DNA from: an uncultured Verrucomicrobia subdivision 3 bacterium
Lineage (GTDB): Bacteria > Verrucomicrobiota > Verrucomicrobiia > Limisphaerales > UBA11358
Assembly: GCA_903850425.1 (NCBI GenBank)
Contig: CAINLR010000016.1
Location: forward strand, 1-55,018
DNA: 55,018 bases
Reading direction: 5' to 3'
Made by a program: the position numbers and the translations under genes. Under the pieces are notes generated by a model. The model worked only from the letters and a program-made list of their open reading frames with translations, did not search any database and was not told the origin of the DNA. This document shows, in pieces, positions 38,380 to 48,500 of the stretch (its first letter is position 1; every line of letters starts with the position of its first letter).

Positions 38380-38722
38380 AACATCTGTTTAACCGCTTTG
38401 TCCGGCTTGAAAACAAAACAGGTGGCACGGTTTGCCACGATCGTGCTTCAGGCTCTTGAGTATCTTGCGCCCAACCATTTCTGTCCAGTGCGCTTTTAAG
38501 AGCCGGTCTGAAAATATAAAACCGGGGTTGGATCGCGAATTTCCCTGCAGCCCGGCATGGAAGAATCGAAGGTTCCCGGAGGTTCGCCGGTCTGCAAATT
38601 GAATTTGGCGATTCAGCAAATTGGAAAACTGCGCTGCCCGGGGCCGGACTCCGACCGCGGCCGCTTTGGTTTCGCACAACAAAGAGAATTGCTGCCGTCC
38701 CCATTACCTGTAAAATCCTCCT
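38380..38722. other. Intergenic region between divergent genes
   Basis: No gene is supported in these 343 bases. A small hairpin GTGGCA/TGCCAC lies at 38422-38438, and the promoter of the downstream epimerase gene is at its right end (38689-38716). The long minus-strand frame that crosses the region (38339-39610) is a shadow of the plus-strand gene. Confidence 0.5.
38689..38716 (+). promoter_or_regulatory. Promoter of the secreted epimerase-like gene
   Basis: TTGCTG (38689-38694), a 16-base spacer, and TAAAAT (38711-38716). The ATG at 38723 is only six bases beyond, so the message is predicted to be leaderless. The six bases CCTCCT show no ribosome-binding complement. Confidence 0.55.
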
Positions 38723-39571
38723 ATGAAATTCACCCTCTGCCTCCCACTGCTGGCCGTTGCTCTGGCCACCAACCTCAACGTCAACGCCGACCCGATTCCG
38801 GACAGCCTGCACCAAAACGGCTGGTTCATCGGCGCGCAGGCTTACACCTTCAAGGAATTCAGTGCCTTTGAGGCCATTGCCAAGACCAAGGAAGCCGGCG
38901 GCAACATGATCGAGTTCTATCCCGGCCAGACCCTCAAGCCCGGCTCGACGGACAAAGTTTCTCACAACATGTCGGAAGCCGCGATGGCGGAACTGAAGGC
39001 CGAGTGCGCTCGCCAGGGCGTCCGCCCGGTGAACTACGGCGTGGTCGGAGCCAAGGACGCGGAGGAAGTCCATGCCATCATGAGCTGGGCCAAGAAAATG
39101 GAACTCTATTCGGTTTGCACGGAATCCACCGAGCAAATCGCGGCGTGGGAAGCCAACGCCAAGGAGTTCGATCTCAAAGTGGCCTTTCATGAGCACGGTG
39201 GTTCGATGAGTAACCCGAGTTACAAGGTGTGGAATCCCCTCTACATTCTCGGCGTCGTGGAAAGCCGCGACCACCGCGTGGGTGCCTGCGCCGACCTCGG
39301 CCATTGGTGCACCTCCAATCTCAAACCCGTGGAATGCCTCCGCATCCTCAACGGCCGGATCATCAGCGTCCATCTCAAAGATAAAGCCACTTACGGCAAT
39401 GCCCCCGTGGTAGTGGCCGGCCAGGGCGTGGTGGATGTCGCCGCCTGCCTCGAGGAATTGAAGAAGCAGAAATTCGACGGCCACATTTCCATCGAGCACG
39501 AGAATGATTGGAAGGATAGTGTGCCTCAAGTCCGCGCCGACATTGACTTCGTCAAGGCCCACGCGAAGTAA
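38723..39571 (+). CDS. Secreted sugar phosphate isomerase/epimerase-like TIM-barrel protein
   Basis: 282 residues. The N-terminus (KFTLCLPLLAVALATNLNVNA) is a signal peptide cut near residue 23, so unlike classical cytoplasmic epimerases it should act in the periplasm. The xylose-isomerase-like barrel is present: FIGAQAYTFKEFSAFEAIAK, KEAGGNMIEFYPGQ (metal Glu region), DLKVAFHEHGG (His/Glu), VGACADLGHWCTS (Asp and His), ISVHLKDKATYG (His-Lys-Asp) and GHISIEHENDWKD (final Glu). The complete set of metal-ligand positions indicates an active enzyme on a keto-sugar or inositol-like substrate that cannot be named. Secreted members of this family are common in Planctomycetes and Verrucomicrobia. 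It stands alone with its own promoter. Confidence 0.87.
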   Translation: MKFTLCLPLLAVALATNLNVNADPIPDSLHQNGWFIGAQAYTFKEFSAFEAIAKTKEAGGNMIEFYPGQTLKPGSTDKVSHNMSEAAMAELKAECARQGVRPVNYGVVGAKDAEEVHAIMSWAKKMELYSVCTESTEQIAAWEANAKEFDLKVAFHEHGGSMSNPSYKVWNPLYILGVVESRDHRVGACADLGHWCTSNLKPVECLRILNGRIISVHLKDKATYGNAPVVVAGQGVVDVAACLEELKKQKFDGHISIEHENDWKDSVPQVRADIDFVKAHAK

Positions 39572-39646
39572 GCGCCGCGCTCCGTCACCGCAGGTGCGCG
39601 TCCCAATCAAGTAAGAAAAACTAGCTCGATCGCTGGCCCAGCCGGT

Positions 39647-40378
39647 TCAATCGAATGGCGTCCGGGCGTCCTTGAGAAATTGGCAGTGACCGTCCAGATA
39701 AACCCGGCAGCGGCCGCCCGCGTGAATGGTGCGGCCGCTGAATCCGGCGGGAACGGTGGGAACCGTTTTGGGGAAATAGGAATCCACCACCAATTCGACA
39801 TCGCCCGCGCCGTTGACCAGGCCGATGGTTGGGTCGTTGGTGGATTGCAGATCGCTGACGACTTGTGACAGCGATTTACCCCAAAAGTTTTCCAACGAAA
39901 CTGGATCATCGGGCCGGTCAAAACGCCAGGCCCAATAGCGGCAAGGCGGCGCGTTGGTGCCGGTGGCTTGAACGGATTGAACAATGTTTCCGACCGGCGA
40001 TTTTTCGGCCGCCGGACAGGACCAGAGGTTGAAGTTCGGATTTTCATTTTTCAAAACGACCGCGGCCCAACCGGCCCGCGGATCGGACGGCGGCCACGTC
40101 GTCCACGGGTGATACCCGCCGGGCAGACTGGATTTCAAATCGCGCCGGTCCGGGAAATGATCAGCCTGGTCGCCCAGATACAGGGTAAAGGCCAGGCCGA
40201 TTTGTTTGAGATTGGAAAGACAGACGGCTTGCTGGCCTTTCTGTTTGGCGCGACTCAATGCCGGCAGCAACAGCGCGGCGAGCACCGCGATAATGGCGAT
40301 GACCACCAGTAATTCAATCAGCGTAAAGCCCAGTGTCCAATCCTTACGCCGGTTCAGCATTGAGCTTTCCAAGCTCAT
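39647..40378 (-). CDS. Pseudopilin-like protein with H-X9-DG motif, translationally coupled
   Basis: 243 residues from ATG 40378, which overlaps the stop of the PQQ dehydrogenase gene by four bases (ATGA). This is strong evidence for that start and for translational coupling; an internal ATG at 40360 is the alternative. The leader [17 protein letters not shown] precedes the prepilin segment [20 protein letters not shown]. The C-terminal H-X9-DG motif is [16 protein letters not shown]. Cys residues occur at [13 protein letters not shown] and PCRYW. Such proteins are predicted to enter the inner membrane and be processed by a prepilin peptidase. Coupling to a periplasmic oxidoreductase suggests they act together or are exported together, which is inference. 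Confidence 0.88.
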   Translation of the reverse strand: MSLESSMLNRRKDWTLGFTLIELLVVIAIIAVLAALLLPALSRAKQKGQQAVCLSNLKQIGLAFTLYLGDQADHFPDRRDLKSSLPGGYHPWTTWPPSDPRAGWAAVVLKNENPNFNLWSCPAAEKSPVGNIVQSVQATGTNAPPCRYWAWRFDRPDDPVSLENFWGKSLSQVVSDLQSTNDPTIGLVNGAGDVELVVDSYFPKTVPTVPAGFSGRTIHAGGRCRVYLDGHCQFLKDARTPFD

Positions 40379-42636
40379 TTCTTGGCGGGCTTGGGCAAGG
40401 CAAACGCCACCCAGGCATCGCCATATTCGCTCTGTTTGCCCAGCTTGTTGCCAGTCGAAGTAATGACGAGATATTGCCGGCCATGAATCATGTAAGTCGC
40501 CGGCGGCGCAATGCCAACCCACGGCAGTTTGCCCGACCAGAGTTCTGCGCCGGTATCCTTGTCGAACGCGCGGATTTTAGAATCACGAGTGCCGGAACAA
40601 AACAGCAGGCCGCCGGCCGTGGCAATGGCTCCGCCATAATTTTCCGTTCCGGTTTTAGTGAAACCTTGCGCCACGAGTTCAGGGTATTCACCCAGCGGCA
40701 CTTTCCAGACGAGCTTACCGGTATTGAGATCAATGCAGTTCAGCGTGCCCCACGGCGGTTTGTTGGCGGGATACCCTTCGTGATCCAGGAATCGCGGATA
40801 TCCCGTGAAGTTATACCGGGGGCGTTCGGATTTTGTTGGGACAGGCGCTTTCGGCCGGTCACGCAACATCAGATAATCCAAGAGGGCGCTGAGGTTGGTT
40901 TCACTCAGAACCGCATTGGGAAAAGCCGGCATGCCATTTTTCCCCGTGCGCACTTGATTGATCACCTCTTTGTCGGAGAGCCGAAAGCGCAAGCCGCGCA
41001 ACGGCGTGGCCACCCCGAGTCCCAGCCGGGTTGGTCCGTGGCATTGAGCACAGGCCGTTTCATACACCATCCGGCCCGGAGTTTTTGGAGCGGAGAGATC
41101 GTCCGCCGGATCATCATCGCGGAAAATGGAAATCATCCAGCCAAGACTATTGGCGCTGACATAGAGTCGTCCGGTGTCCGGGTCAATGCACGCACCCGAC
41201 CATTCGGCCCCGCCATCCATTCCAAAATACAAGTTAGGATGTCCCAGACTCGGTGGTCGGAAAAAGCCTGTGTTGACGCTCTTGAATCGAGCCGCAGCAA
41301 AGTCCGCGGCCTCTTCCGAGCGGTCAGTCAGGTCGGCGGCGGTGAATTCCATTTTTGAAAACGGCTCCGGCAGTTCGAGATCGGGCTGGTAAGGTGCCGT
41401 CACTTCGCCCGGCAAATCGCTGGTCGGTGCGCGACGCATGCGAAACGGAAAAATTGGTTTGCCCGTCACCCGATCGAGCAGCAACGTATCGCCGTTTTTG
41501 GTGGTGACGGCCACGACGTCCACGCGTTTGCCATTGTGCGTGATCGTGGCGAGGTTGGGCGGCGCGGTGATGTCGCGATCCCAGAGGTCGTGGGGAATTT
41601 CCTGGAAATGCCAGAGGCGTTTGCCCGTGCGCGCATCAAGGGCGATCAGGCAATTACAAAACAGATTATCGCCCAGATGTCCGACGCCGATGAAGTTGGG
41701 CTTCGCGCCGCCCGTGGAGATGTAGGCGATGCCGCGCTGCTCGTCCATCGCCATCCCCGTCCAATCATTGGCCGCGTAACTTTCCGTGCGATCCCAGGTG
41801 TCGTAACCAAACTCACCGGGATGCGGCACCGTATGGAAGGTCCAGAGTTGCTGGCCGGACAGAACATCAAACCCCCAGACATCCTTCTCGAATCCTGGCA
41901 CCACAATGGTATGTTCAAAAATCGCCGGCCCGGCCGTGGCGGCGCCGAATTCCCCTTGTGACTGCCCCGGCAGAGCTACGCGCCCAGCTTGACCAAAACC
42001 TGGAATGAACTCGCCGTTCTTGGGATTCAACGCATAGAGATATTGGCCCGCGCAAAACAGGACGCGTTCACTCTCGGAAGAACTTCCGGGCCAGAAGATC
42101 AGCCCGCGAAAGGCCGGACGCCCCTGCCCTTCCGGTTTGAAACGCCATAACTCCTGGCCAGTTTCCGCATTGACTCCCACGATGTATTTACCGGGCGTGG
42201 GGACAATCATCACCTCGCGCACGATGATGGGATTACACTGGATGGCATTGCTTCCGTCCTTCGAATGATACGTCCAGGCGACTTGCAGGTTGGTGACATT
42301 CTGGCGGTTGATCTGCTCCAACGCCGAGTAGCGCATGCCGCCATTGTCTCCATGTGACCGATGCCAGTTCAGAAAAGTAGAACGCTTGGGAAAACCATTT
42401 GCCGGCGTCAACTCCTCTGGCTTGGCCGCCGGAATCGTGCGGTAAAGCGGCAGCTTCTCACGTTCCTTGGCGTCCTCCACCACCCAGTAATTACGATTGG
42501 TTAGACTACCGGGTGGCGCTGTTGTGGTTGCGACTTGAGCGACCGCACCGAACGTCAATAACGACAGGCTGACTACCGCGAACACGTTCCGGGAGTTGGC
42601 GCCAAGTATTGTCACTCTTTCAATTATTGTTCTCAT
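40375..42636 (-). CDS. PQQ-dependent dehydrogenase with c-type cytochrome domain (quinohemoprotein)
   Basis: 753 residues with a signal peptide (about 15-34, [19 protein letters not shown]). The fold is the eight-bladed PQQ propeller of membrane glucose-dehydrogenase/pyrroloquinoline quinone enzymes ([68 protein letters not shown]). Between blades, at about residues 525-600, is a cytochrome c domain with the heme site [15 protein letters not shown] and a distal Met in NGMPAFP. Such enzymes oxidise sugars or alcohols in the periplasm and pass electrons to the respiratory chain. The sugar-releasing enzymes nearby make aldose a plausible substrate, but this is inference. It is the first gene of a two-gene unit with the pseudopilin. 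Confidence 0.9.
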   Translation of the reverse strand: MRTIIERVTILGANSRNVFAVVSLSLLTFGAVAQVATTTAPPGSLTNRNYWVVEDAKEREKLPLYRTIPAAKPEELTPANGFPKRSTFLNWHRSHGDNGGMRYSALEQINRQNVTNLQVAWTYHSKDGSNAIQCNPIIVREVMIVPTPGKYIVGVNAETGQELWRFKPEGQGRPAFRGLIFWPGSSSESERVLFCAGQYLYALNPKNGEFIPGFGQAGRVALPGQSQGEFGAATAGPAIFEHTIVVPGFEKDVWGFDVLSGQQLWTFHTVPHPGEFGYDTWDRTESYAANDWTGMAMDEQRGIAYISTGGAKPNFIGVGHLGDNLFCNCLIALDARTGKRLWHFQEIPHDLWDRDITAPPNLATITHNGKRVDVVAVTTKNGDTLLLDRVTGKPIFPFRMRRAPTSDLPGEVTAPYQPDLELPEPFSKMEFTAADLTDRSEEAADFAAARFKSVNTGFFRPPSLGHPNLYFGMDGGAEWSGACIDPDTGRLYVSANSLGWMISIFRDDDPADDLSAPKTPGRMVYETACAQCHGPTRLGLGVATPLRGLRFRLSDKEVINQVRTGKNGMPAFPNAVLSETNLSALLDYLMLRDRPKAPVPTKSERPRYNFTGYPRFLDHEGYPANKPPWGTLNCIDLNTGKLVWKVPLGEYPELVAQGFTKTGTENYGGAIATAGGLLFCSGTRDSKIRAFDKDTGAELWSGKLPWVGIAPPATYMIHGRQYLVITSTGNKLGKQSEYGDAWVAFALPKPAKK

Positions 42637-42736
42637 AAATGTAATTCCATAAATACCGTTTCCGGGATGGGGGCGTCATGCGTCAACTTTAGCCCGCAGA
42701 TTCCATAAAGTTCCGGCCTCGCGGTTTTCTGTTCGC

Positions 42737-42766
42737 ATTAGCACCCCACTTCAGCAGGGTGCTAAT
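42737..42766. repeat. Perfect palindrome between PhzF and the PQQ dehydrogenase genes
   Basis: ATTAGCACCC (42737-42746) pairs perfectly with GGGTGCTAAT (42757-42766), with loop CACTTCAGCA. It lies after the phzF stop and before the PQQ gene start on the minus strand. No T-run follows on the minus strand, so it is either a regulatory site for the PQQ gene or a dispersed palindrome rather than a classical terminator. Confidence 0.65.
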
Positions 42767-42810
42767 AAGAGGACGGCGACTCTCTGGCCGAGGTTTGCGA
42801 AAAATGCAGA

Positions 42811-43602
42811 TTAGGCCAACAATTCCACCTTGCTCATCATCACCGCCTGCCCGCGCAGCCGCACGCGTTCGCCACGCACGCCCACTTTGACGATGCCGCC
42901 GCGTTCGCTGGCTTGGTAGGCTGTAAAGTCGGATTTGCCTAGTTTCGCTTGCCAATACGGGCCGAGTGCGCAATGCGCGGAACCGGTCACCGGATCTTCA
43001 TTCACGCCGGCGGCGGGCGCAAAAAAGCGCGAGAGGAAATCAAATTCCGCCGACTCACTGCGGCAGGTGACAATGACTCCGCGCACCGGCAGCTTGGCTA
43101 GAGTAGAGAAGTTCGGCTTCAAGGCCCGCAATGCTTTTTCATCGGCGACTTCCACGAGGTAGTCCATGCCGTTGCTGCCCACCCACAGCAATTTTGCACC
43201 GAGCGACTCGCTCAAGCTTTCGGGCGTAGGGCATAGTTCCGGGACCTGCGCGGGAAAATCCATTTCAATCCACTCGCCCGTGCGCCGGCAAGTGAGCCAA
43301 CCGCTCAATGTATGGAACCGCGCGATTTGGTCCGGCGCGAGCACGCCGGTTTCCCAGAGCGTGAACGCGCTCGCCAGCGTGGCGTGTCCGCAGAGCTTTA
43401 CTTCCACCGTGGGCGTGAACCAGCGCAACGACCAACCACCTTCAATCGGATGAAGAAACGCCGTCTCCGAGAGATTCAATTCGCGCGCGACCAATTTCAT
43501 CCACTGCTCCTCAGCTGGCGCGGCCAGCACGCATACGGCGGCAGGATTACCCGCGAACGGGGTATCGGCGAAGGCGTCAATGACGTGGAACGTGTGGCTC
43601 AT
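42811..43602 (-). CDS. PhzF-family isomerase
   Basis: 263 residues from ATG 43602 (the frame is open upstream to a TTG, but the family starts at this Met: MSHTFHVIDAFADTPFAGNPAAVCVL). The catalytic Glu is in LNLSETAFLHP (near residue 43). Other family marks are LRWFTPTVEVKLCGHATLASAF (about 60-81) and the second-domain segment GVNEDPVTGSAHCALGPYW (about 212-230). PhzF is a two-domain diaminopimelate-epimerase-fold isomerase. The phenazine enzyme isomerises DHHA, but most homologues, including this one with no phenazine genes nearby, have unknown substrates. It is complete and typical in length. Confidence 0.92.
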   Translation of the reverse strand: MSHTFHVIDAFADTPFAGNPAAVCVLAAPAEEQWMKLVARELNLSETAFLHPIEGGWSLRWFTPTVEVKLCGHATLASAFTLWETGVLAPDQIARFHTLSGWLTCRRTGEWIEMDFPAQVPELCPTPESLSESLGAKLLWVGSNGMDYLVEVADEKALRALKPNFSTLAKLPVRGVIVTCRSESAEFDFLSRFFAPAAGVNEDPVTGSAHCALGPYWQAKLGKSDFTAYQASERGGIVKVGVRGERVRLRGQAVMMSKVELLA

Positions 43603-43852
43603 ATTGATCACGAAAGCATTTCGCATTTCACAAGGCAAGCGAGTTGGTTTGCCATTTTAATATCGTTCAAAGGCGTGGTCGGTGCGGGTGAGCAAATCCT
43701 GGTCAGCCTCGGTCGCCGGTTCGCAGATCGGAATGCTGTGCTGCCAACGCCCCTGCTTCCGTTTACGTCATCGCACCGGCAAGCCACCGAACCAACGGAC
43801 GGTGTCATTTAATTTGAGTCAACGCGCATCCCAGGCAATTCTAAGTTCCAGC

Positions 43853-43880
43853 TTGCTGCCAGTTATTTCGCAAATACACT
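43853..43880 (+). promoter_or_regulatory. Promoter of the ECF sigma factor operon
   Basis: TTGCTG (43853-43858), a 16-base spacer, and TACACT (43875-43880) inside the 14-mer CAAATACACTTTGG (43871-43884), which is repeated exactly at 15190-15203. The ATG at 43897 follows by 16 bases. The motif may be a housekeeping promoter or a binding site shared with the polysaccharide locus. Confidence 0.5.
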
Positions 43881-43896
43881 TTGGTCGCATATTGCC

Positions 43897-44541
43897 ATGA
43901 CGGATCTGCTCACATCCGAAACCACCGACGCCGACTTGGTGCGCCGCGCCCAGGCGGGCGAGTTGGACGCGTTCGAAGCGTTGACCAGCCGCCACGAGCA
44001 GCGGGTCTATGCGCTGGCGATGCGGATGCTGCGCCAGGAACACGACGCCCAGGATGTCACGCAGCAGACTTTTTTGAGCGTGCTGGAAAATCTTTCCGGC
44101 TTTCGCGGGGAAGCAAGTTTTTCCACCTGGTTGTTGCGCATTGCCAGTCACGCGGCGCTCAAAATCATCCGCAAACGCAAAGGGCTGAACACGGTCTCTT
44201 TGGAAGAAAGCACGGAAGTATCCGAAGATTTCACCACCATTCCCCACCCGGATTATATCGCCGACTGGCGGCAGTCGCCCGCACACCTGGTGGAAAGGAA
44301 CGAAGTTCGTCGCCTCCTGGATGCAGCGCTGACGCGGCTGGACGAGAAGCATCGCCTGGTGTTTTTGCTGCGCGACGTGGAGGGATTATCCGTCCGCGAA
44401 ACTGCGGCGGCGTTGGATTTGAGCGAGGTCAATGTTAAAGTGCGCCTGCTGCGGGCGCGGCTGCAACTACGCGAGGAGTTGACCCGCGTTTTCGGCGATC
44501 CGGAACGGCAGTTGGCGCGGTTGCCCCACGCGCACGCATGA
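43897..44541 (+). CDS. ECF-subfamily RNA polymerase sigma factor (RpoE-like)
   Basis: 214 residues. Region 2 (about 12-90) includes DLVRRAQAGELDAFEALTSRHEQRVYALAMR, split across region 2.1-2.2, DAQDVTQQTFLSVLENL (the -10 contact/core-binding part, here with Q rather than the usual E in EDxxQExF) and FSTWLLRIASHAAL. Region 4 (about 135-192) has DEKHRLVFLLRDVEGLSVRETAAAL and SEVNVKVRLLRARLQL, the -35 recognition helix-turn-helix. It directs core polymerase to stress or surface genes. It is first of a three-gene unit with an 82-residue zinc anti-sigma protein and a rhodanese. The C-terminal ten residues (RLPHAHA) are a short tail. Confidence 0.95.
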   Translation: MTDLLTSETTDADLVRRAQAGELDAFEALTSRHEQRVYALAMRMLRQEHDAQDVTQQTFLSVLENLSGFRGEASFSTWLLRIASHAALKIIRKRKGLNTVSLEESTEVSEDFTTIPHPDYIADWRQSPAHLVERNEVRRLLDAALTRLDEKHRLVFLLRDVEGLSVRETAAALDLSEVNVKVRLLRARLQLREELTRVFGDPERQLARLPHAHA

Positions 44542-44611
44542 AAGCATATTTCCCGACAAGCCCTGTAACTTTTCGCCGCGTCACGGCTCGGTATCCCCAG
44601 CGACCAACCTT

Positions 44612-44860
44612 ATGAAGTGCGAAGAACTGCTGACGATGTTGAACGAATACGTGGATGGCACGGTGGACCCGGCCATTTGCGTGGAGTTCGAAAAGCACAT
44701 GGCCGGCTGCAATCCCTGCCAGGTGGTGGTGGACAACATCCGCCAAACCATCACGCTCTACAAGGAAGGGCAGCCATATGCCCTCCCCATGCAGTTCCGC
44801 GAGCAGATGCACGCCACGCTGCGGCAACGCTGGCAGGAAACGCACGGTTCCAAGCAATGA
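44612..44860 (+). CDS. Zinc-binding anti-sigma factor (zf-HC2/ZAS type), soluble
   Basis: 82 residues. The ZAS motif is complete: Cys3 in MKCEELLTML, then VEFEKHMAGCNPCQ with His29-x3-Cys33-x2-Cys36. These residues bind zinc; oxidation of the Cys pair in RsrA-like proteins releases the sigma factor. No membrane segment follows, so it is a cytoplasmic sensor rather than a transmembrane one. The C-terminal half is a helix that would embrace the sigma factor (FREQMHATLRQRWQE). It begins 70 bases after the sigma gene and ends six bases before the rhodanese gene, fixing it as the cognate partner of the upstream ECF factor. Confidence 0.88.
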   Translation: MKCEELLTMLNEYVDGTVDPAICVEFEKHMAGCNPCQVVVDNIRQTITLYKEGQPYALPMQFREQMHATLRQRWQETHGSKQ

Positions 44861-44866
44861 AGCTCT

Positions 44867-45235
44867 ATGAATAAATTCTTTTTCTTCCTCACCCTCGCCG
44901 TTTGCGGAGTCAGCCTGGCGCTGAAAGCCGCACCCGTTCTGTCGGAAACGTCCGCGCGAGACTATTTGAAAAACGGCGCGCTGGTGATTGACGTGCGCAC
45001 TGCGGCGGAGTTCAAAACCAAACACCTGACCAACGTCGTTAATATTCCACTCGCCGAATTGAAGGCCAAGCTGCCGGCGCAGATCGCCGACAAGCGCACG
45101 GTGGTTCTGCTGCATTGCCAGAGCGGGCAACGCAGCGGCCAGGCACAGGCGCAACTACAGGCGATGGGTTATACCAATGCCTTCAACCTCGGATCGTATG
45201 ACCGGGCGGCCAAGATAGTCGGCGGCAAAGATTAG
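44867..45235 (+). CDS. Periplasmic rhodanese-domain protein
   Basis: 122 residues with a signal peptide (FFFFLTLAVCGVSLALKA, cut near 22), giving a mature single rhodanese domain of about 100 residues. The domain has LVIDVRTAAEFKTKHLTNVVNIPL (residues about 39-62, split by the CH2A-like strand) and the active-site loop VLLHCQSGQRSGQAQAQL, with the sulfur-carrying Cys near 85 followed by QSGQRS (a six-residue loop, as in sulfurtransferases). It may move or detoxify sulfane sulfur or cyanide in the periplasm. It starts six bases after the anti-sigma gene, so it is the output or sensor-linked member of this operon. Confidence 0.93.
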   Translation: MNKFFFFLTLAVCGVSLALKAAPVLSETSARDYLKNGALVIDVRTAAEFKTKHLTNVVNIPLAELKAKLPAQIADKRTVVLLHCQSGQRSGQAQAQLQAMGYTNAFNLGSYDRAAKIVGGKD

Positions 45236-45541
45236 CCCGCGGGCAACTCCTCGCGCCGCAAGGAACGAGTGGGGGAAGCATTCGCCGCACGAACCGTTCG
45301 CGCGTTGCCCTCTTGCAACAACTCATCTGCCCGGCGACCACCTTCCCGCCCCCACGCGGGCAAAGGCTGGCTAAAGGCCGAACGCCGGGTGAGGGGTCTC
45401 GCTTTGTTCAAACCGTTTATTCACGGAGTTGATATTACCTGCATGGCAAACTTCCGTGAACCGCAAACGCTTGATTCCATTGGCCAAATCCACCTTCGGT
45501 TTACCTTGAAGCAGAACGAAAGCAGCTCGTCCAAAACAAAG
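45236..45541. other. Intergenic region without a supported gene
   Basis: About 306 bases between the rhodanese stop and the terminator of the minus-strand LamG gene. A 104-codon plus-strand frame (45269-45583) has no signal peptide, no protein-like composition and covers the terminator, so it is rejected. The left part, rich in CCGCC and GGGCGG runs around 45340-45400, looks like a degenerate repeat. Confidence 0.5.
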
Positions 45542-45568
45542 AGCGGCCGGGGTTGCGCCCCGGCCGCT
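45542..45568 (-). terminator. Rho-independent terminator of the LamG/Ig protein gene
   Basis: Perfect 11-bp stem (45542-45552 with 45558-45568) and loop TTGCG. Read on the minus strand it is followed by CTTTGTTTTGG, a T-rich tract. It lies 28 bases after the stop of the 45596 gene. Confidence 0.75.
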
Positions 45569-45595
45569 GGATTAATCTTCTAGATGAAGAATTGC

Positions 45596-48500
45596 TCAGA
45601 ACTTCACGCGATAGAACACCGCCGGATTGGTTGGCGCAACCACTGTATAAGGGGCCACGGCACCGGGAACATTCACCCAACCGCCAATGAGATTGGTTGA
45701 CGACTGGAGCGTGCCCTGCTGCCAGATTAGTTCTAGGTTGCCGCCTGATTTTTTCTGGGTCAGTGACCCCGGCCCAACCACGTCAAAGCTCCGACCAGCC
45801 TGGCCGGCGGCATAGATGCCAGTGGCCTGGCCCGGGGTGAGCGCCCGACGCCAAATACCCACATCGTCAATCTGGTAGGTCACCGGATCCCAAATATAAC
45901 CTCCCGTGGGATCGTTCCCCAACACGATGTTCTGGCCGTTGTCCAAGTTGCCAAGACCGGCGATTGACCGGGAGTCCACCGGCACTCCATCCACATAAGT
46001 CACCGCCGTATTTAGGACGCGATCAAAAGTGGCAACGATGCTATGCCAGACATTATCCGTAATGACGGGGCTGCCCGCCACCGGATCCGCGACAAAATTG
46101 GCACCGCCACCGGTGTAGGAGGTCAGCGTCCATTCAATCTTGTCCTTGTCCTCGGAGAATACCCAACCCGGCTGATATGTCGAGTTGACGGCATTACCGA
46201 TCATGGGAATGTCGTTATTACCCGGACCGCATTTGACCCAGAAGGCCACTGAGAAGCTATCGTCCGGGCCAAAGGCCAGATCCGGTGACGCGAGGACCGA
46301 GACATAACCATTAGTGCCTACGAGAATGCCGTTGCCGCCGATTTTGCCAGGCACATACGATACGCCGGGGGTAAGATCATTGGCGGTGCCGTCGTTGGTG
46401 TGACCGGAAGAGTCCAGACAATTGCCATCGAATTTGAGATGCAGCACCAAGTCATTGGTAAGGTTGGCGAACGTCGCCGGAGCCTCGACGGTCAGCGTGG
46501 CGGAGTCACTGGTCACCGGACTGCCAATGCCGTTTCCGGCGACGGCCTGGTAACTGCCCGCATCCGTGTAGTAAGTGCTGGAGACGCTGAGCGTCTTCGC
46601 GGTGGCACCGGGAATATTAGTGCCAGCGTGCCGCCACTGGTAGGTCATCGGCAAGGCGCCGATCGCACCCACCGTGAACGAAACTGGCTGCCCAACCAGA
46701 ACCGTCTGCGAGGCCGGCTGCGTAATGATGCTCGGGGCGACCGGACCGCTGACGGCGGTAAGATAGAGATTGGTGACTTCGGCGAATGTGAGCGCGCGGT
46801 CAAACAGCGCCAGTTCGTCTATCTGACCTGGCCAGCCGCGATCGGTGCGGGAGGCTTGCCGGCCAATGAAGAAGGGACTTCCCTTCCAGACGGACGGATC
46901 AATGGTGCCACTCACCGAACTGCTGTGTAGACCGGAGCCATCGCCGTTATCCAGGTAGAAGGTCTCGCCACTCGGCGTCCAGATCACGACGACATAGTTC
47001 CAAGTGTCAAAACCGAACGTCAAGCCGGTGTCGCTTCCCCAGAGCGGGTGGGCGCGGAGCTTGCCGTCCGTGCCCGCCGCATTCAGGCCGAAGTCTGACC
47101 CGACGCTGCCGACAAAGTTGACATCAGAGGTCACGGCCAGAAGCCCGCTGTAGGGCATCACCCAACCGGCCATGGTGACCGAAGTGTTCGTGAAGTTGAG
47201 CCCGTTCGAGGTGGTGAGGTAGTCACTGCTGTTGCCTGAGAAGGCAAAGCACGTATTGGTGGCACTATATCCGGCGTAAGTCGGGGGAGTTACAGAAGCC
47301 ACGCTATTGGTGACCGCACCGACGATGCTACAGTTGTTGCCGCCGACGTAGTCAAAAGCGGTGGGGCCGGATTTTTCATCCAACTGCCAGTAGGCACCGG
47401 CACCGCCGTAAACCACTTGCGCCGGGTAATTGTTCACCGGCAGGACGGTCAAGACCGCCACCGCGCTATTAGTGGAACCCAGCGGATTGCTGACCGTGAC
47501 GCTGTAGTTGCCGGCATCCGCGACGAGGACCGCGGGAATGGTGTAGGTGGCATTCGTCGCGCCAGCGATACTATTTGTGGCATTCTTTTTCCACTGAAAA
47601 CTCCACGGCACACTACCTTGAACGCCGACGGAGAAGCTTACGGCGGCCCCGGCATAGCGGGTGGCAGCGGCGGGATTTTGCACAAGGATCGGTGGTCCGG
47701 CTACCACCGTGAGGGAAGATACCAAGCTGGTCACCGACAAGGAACCGCCGGTCGCCACGACATCATAATTGCCGGAACTGCCGGTATTCACGTTCGTCAA
47801 AACCAGGGCGCTGGCGGTTTTGCCGGAGAGGTTGACTCCGCCTTTGCGCCATTGATAGGTCAACGGAACACTACCTACGCCAGAGACCGCCAAGGAAATG
47901 GTCATGCCTTCATAATAAGGAGCCGCCGGCGTAGTCGTAACCAGTGGAATGGCCGGGGTGGCTGAGTAGAACAGGTTGGAGATCGTGTCGCCATCCAGGG
48001 ATTGGTCAAAGATTGCGGCTTCGTCCAAGAGTCCTTTGTGATACCGCGAGCCATTGTCAAAACCCAGATTTAGCGGCGCATCGCTGAAGTCATGCGCCGT
48101 GTGGGCAACATTGTTAGTGGCGCGCTGAAGGCCGTTGGTTGAGCCGAGGTAGAGAATCGCGTTGGTATCGGTGACGACCACAGCGGCAAATGTCCACACT
48201 CCGTCCGGGACCAAAAGATGAGAGTTGAAGTTATAGGTATTTGCGGCATTGTTCCAAGTGTAAGAGAGTTGATTGGCCCCATCGTAACTCAAGCCGGAGG
48301 CGTTGGCATCGCGCTGAAACACGAGGCCGGCAAAACTCACCTGACTGCCGCTGCGCTTGAGCCAGCACGTCATGGTCACGTTGAATGAGTTGAGGGTCGC
48401 AAGCGCCGGAATGCCGACCAAGCCGGTCAGTCCATTCAGGCCTACCGCCTTGTTGCCGGCTTCAAAGCCGGCGAACTGGCCGCGCAGCGGTCCCGCGACA

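Noticed and set aside
38339..39610. 423-codon minus-strand frame over the secreted epimerase gene
   Set aside because: Antisense shadow that extends through an intergenic region with a good promoter.
45269..45583. 104-codon plus-strand frame
   Set aside because: Runs across the terminator hairpin of the convergent gene and lacks protein-like sequence.
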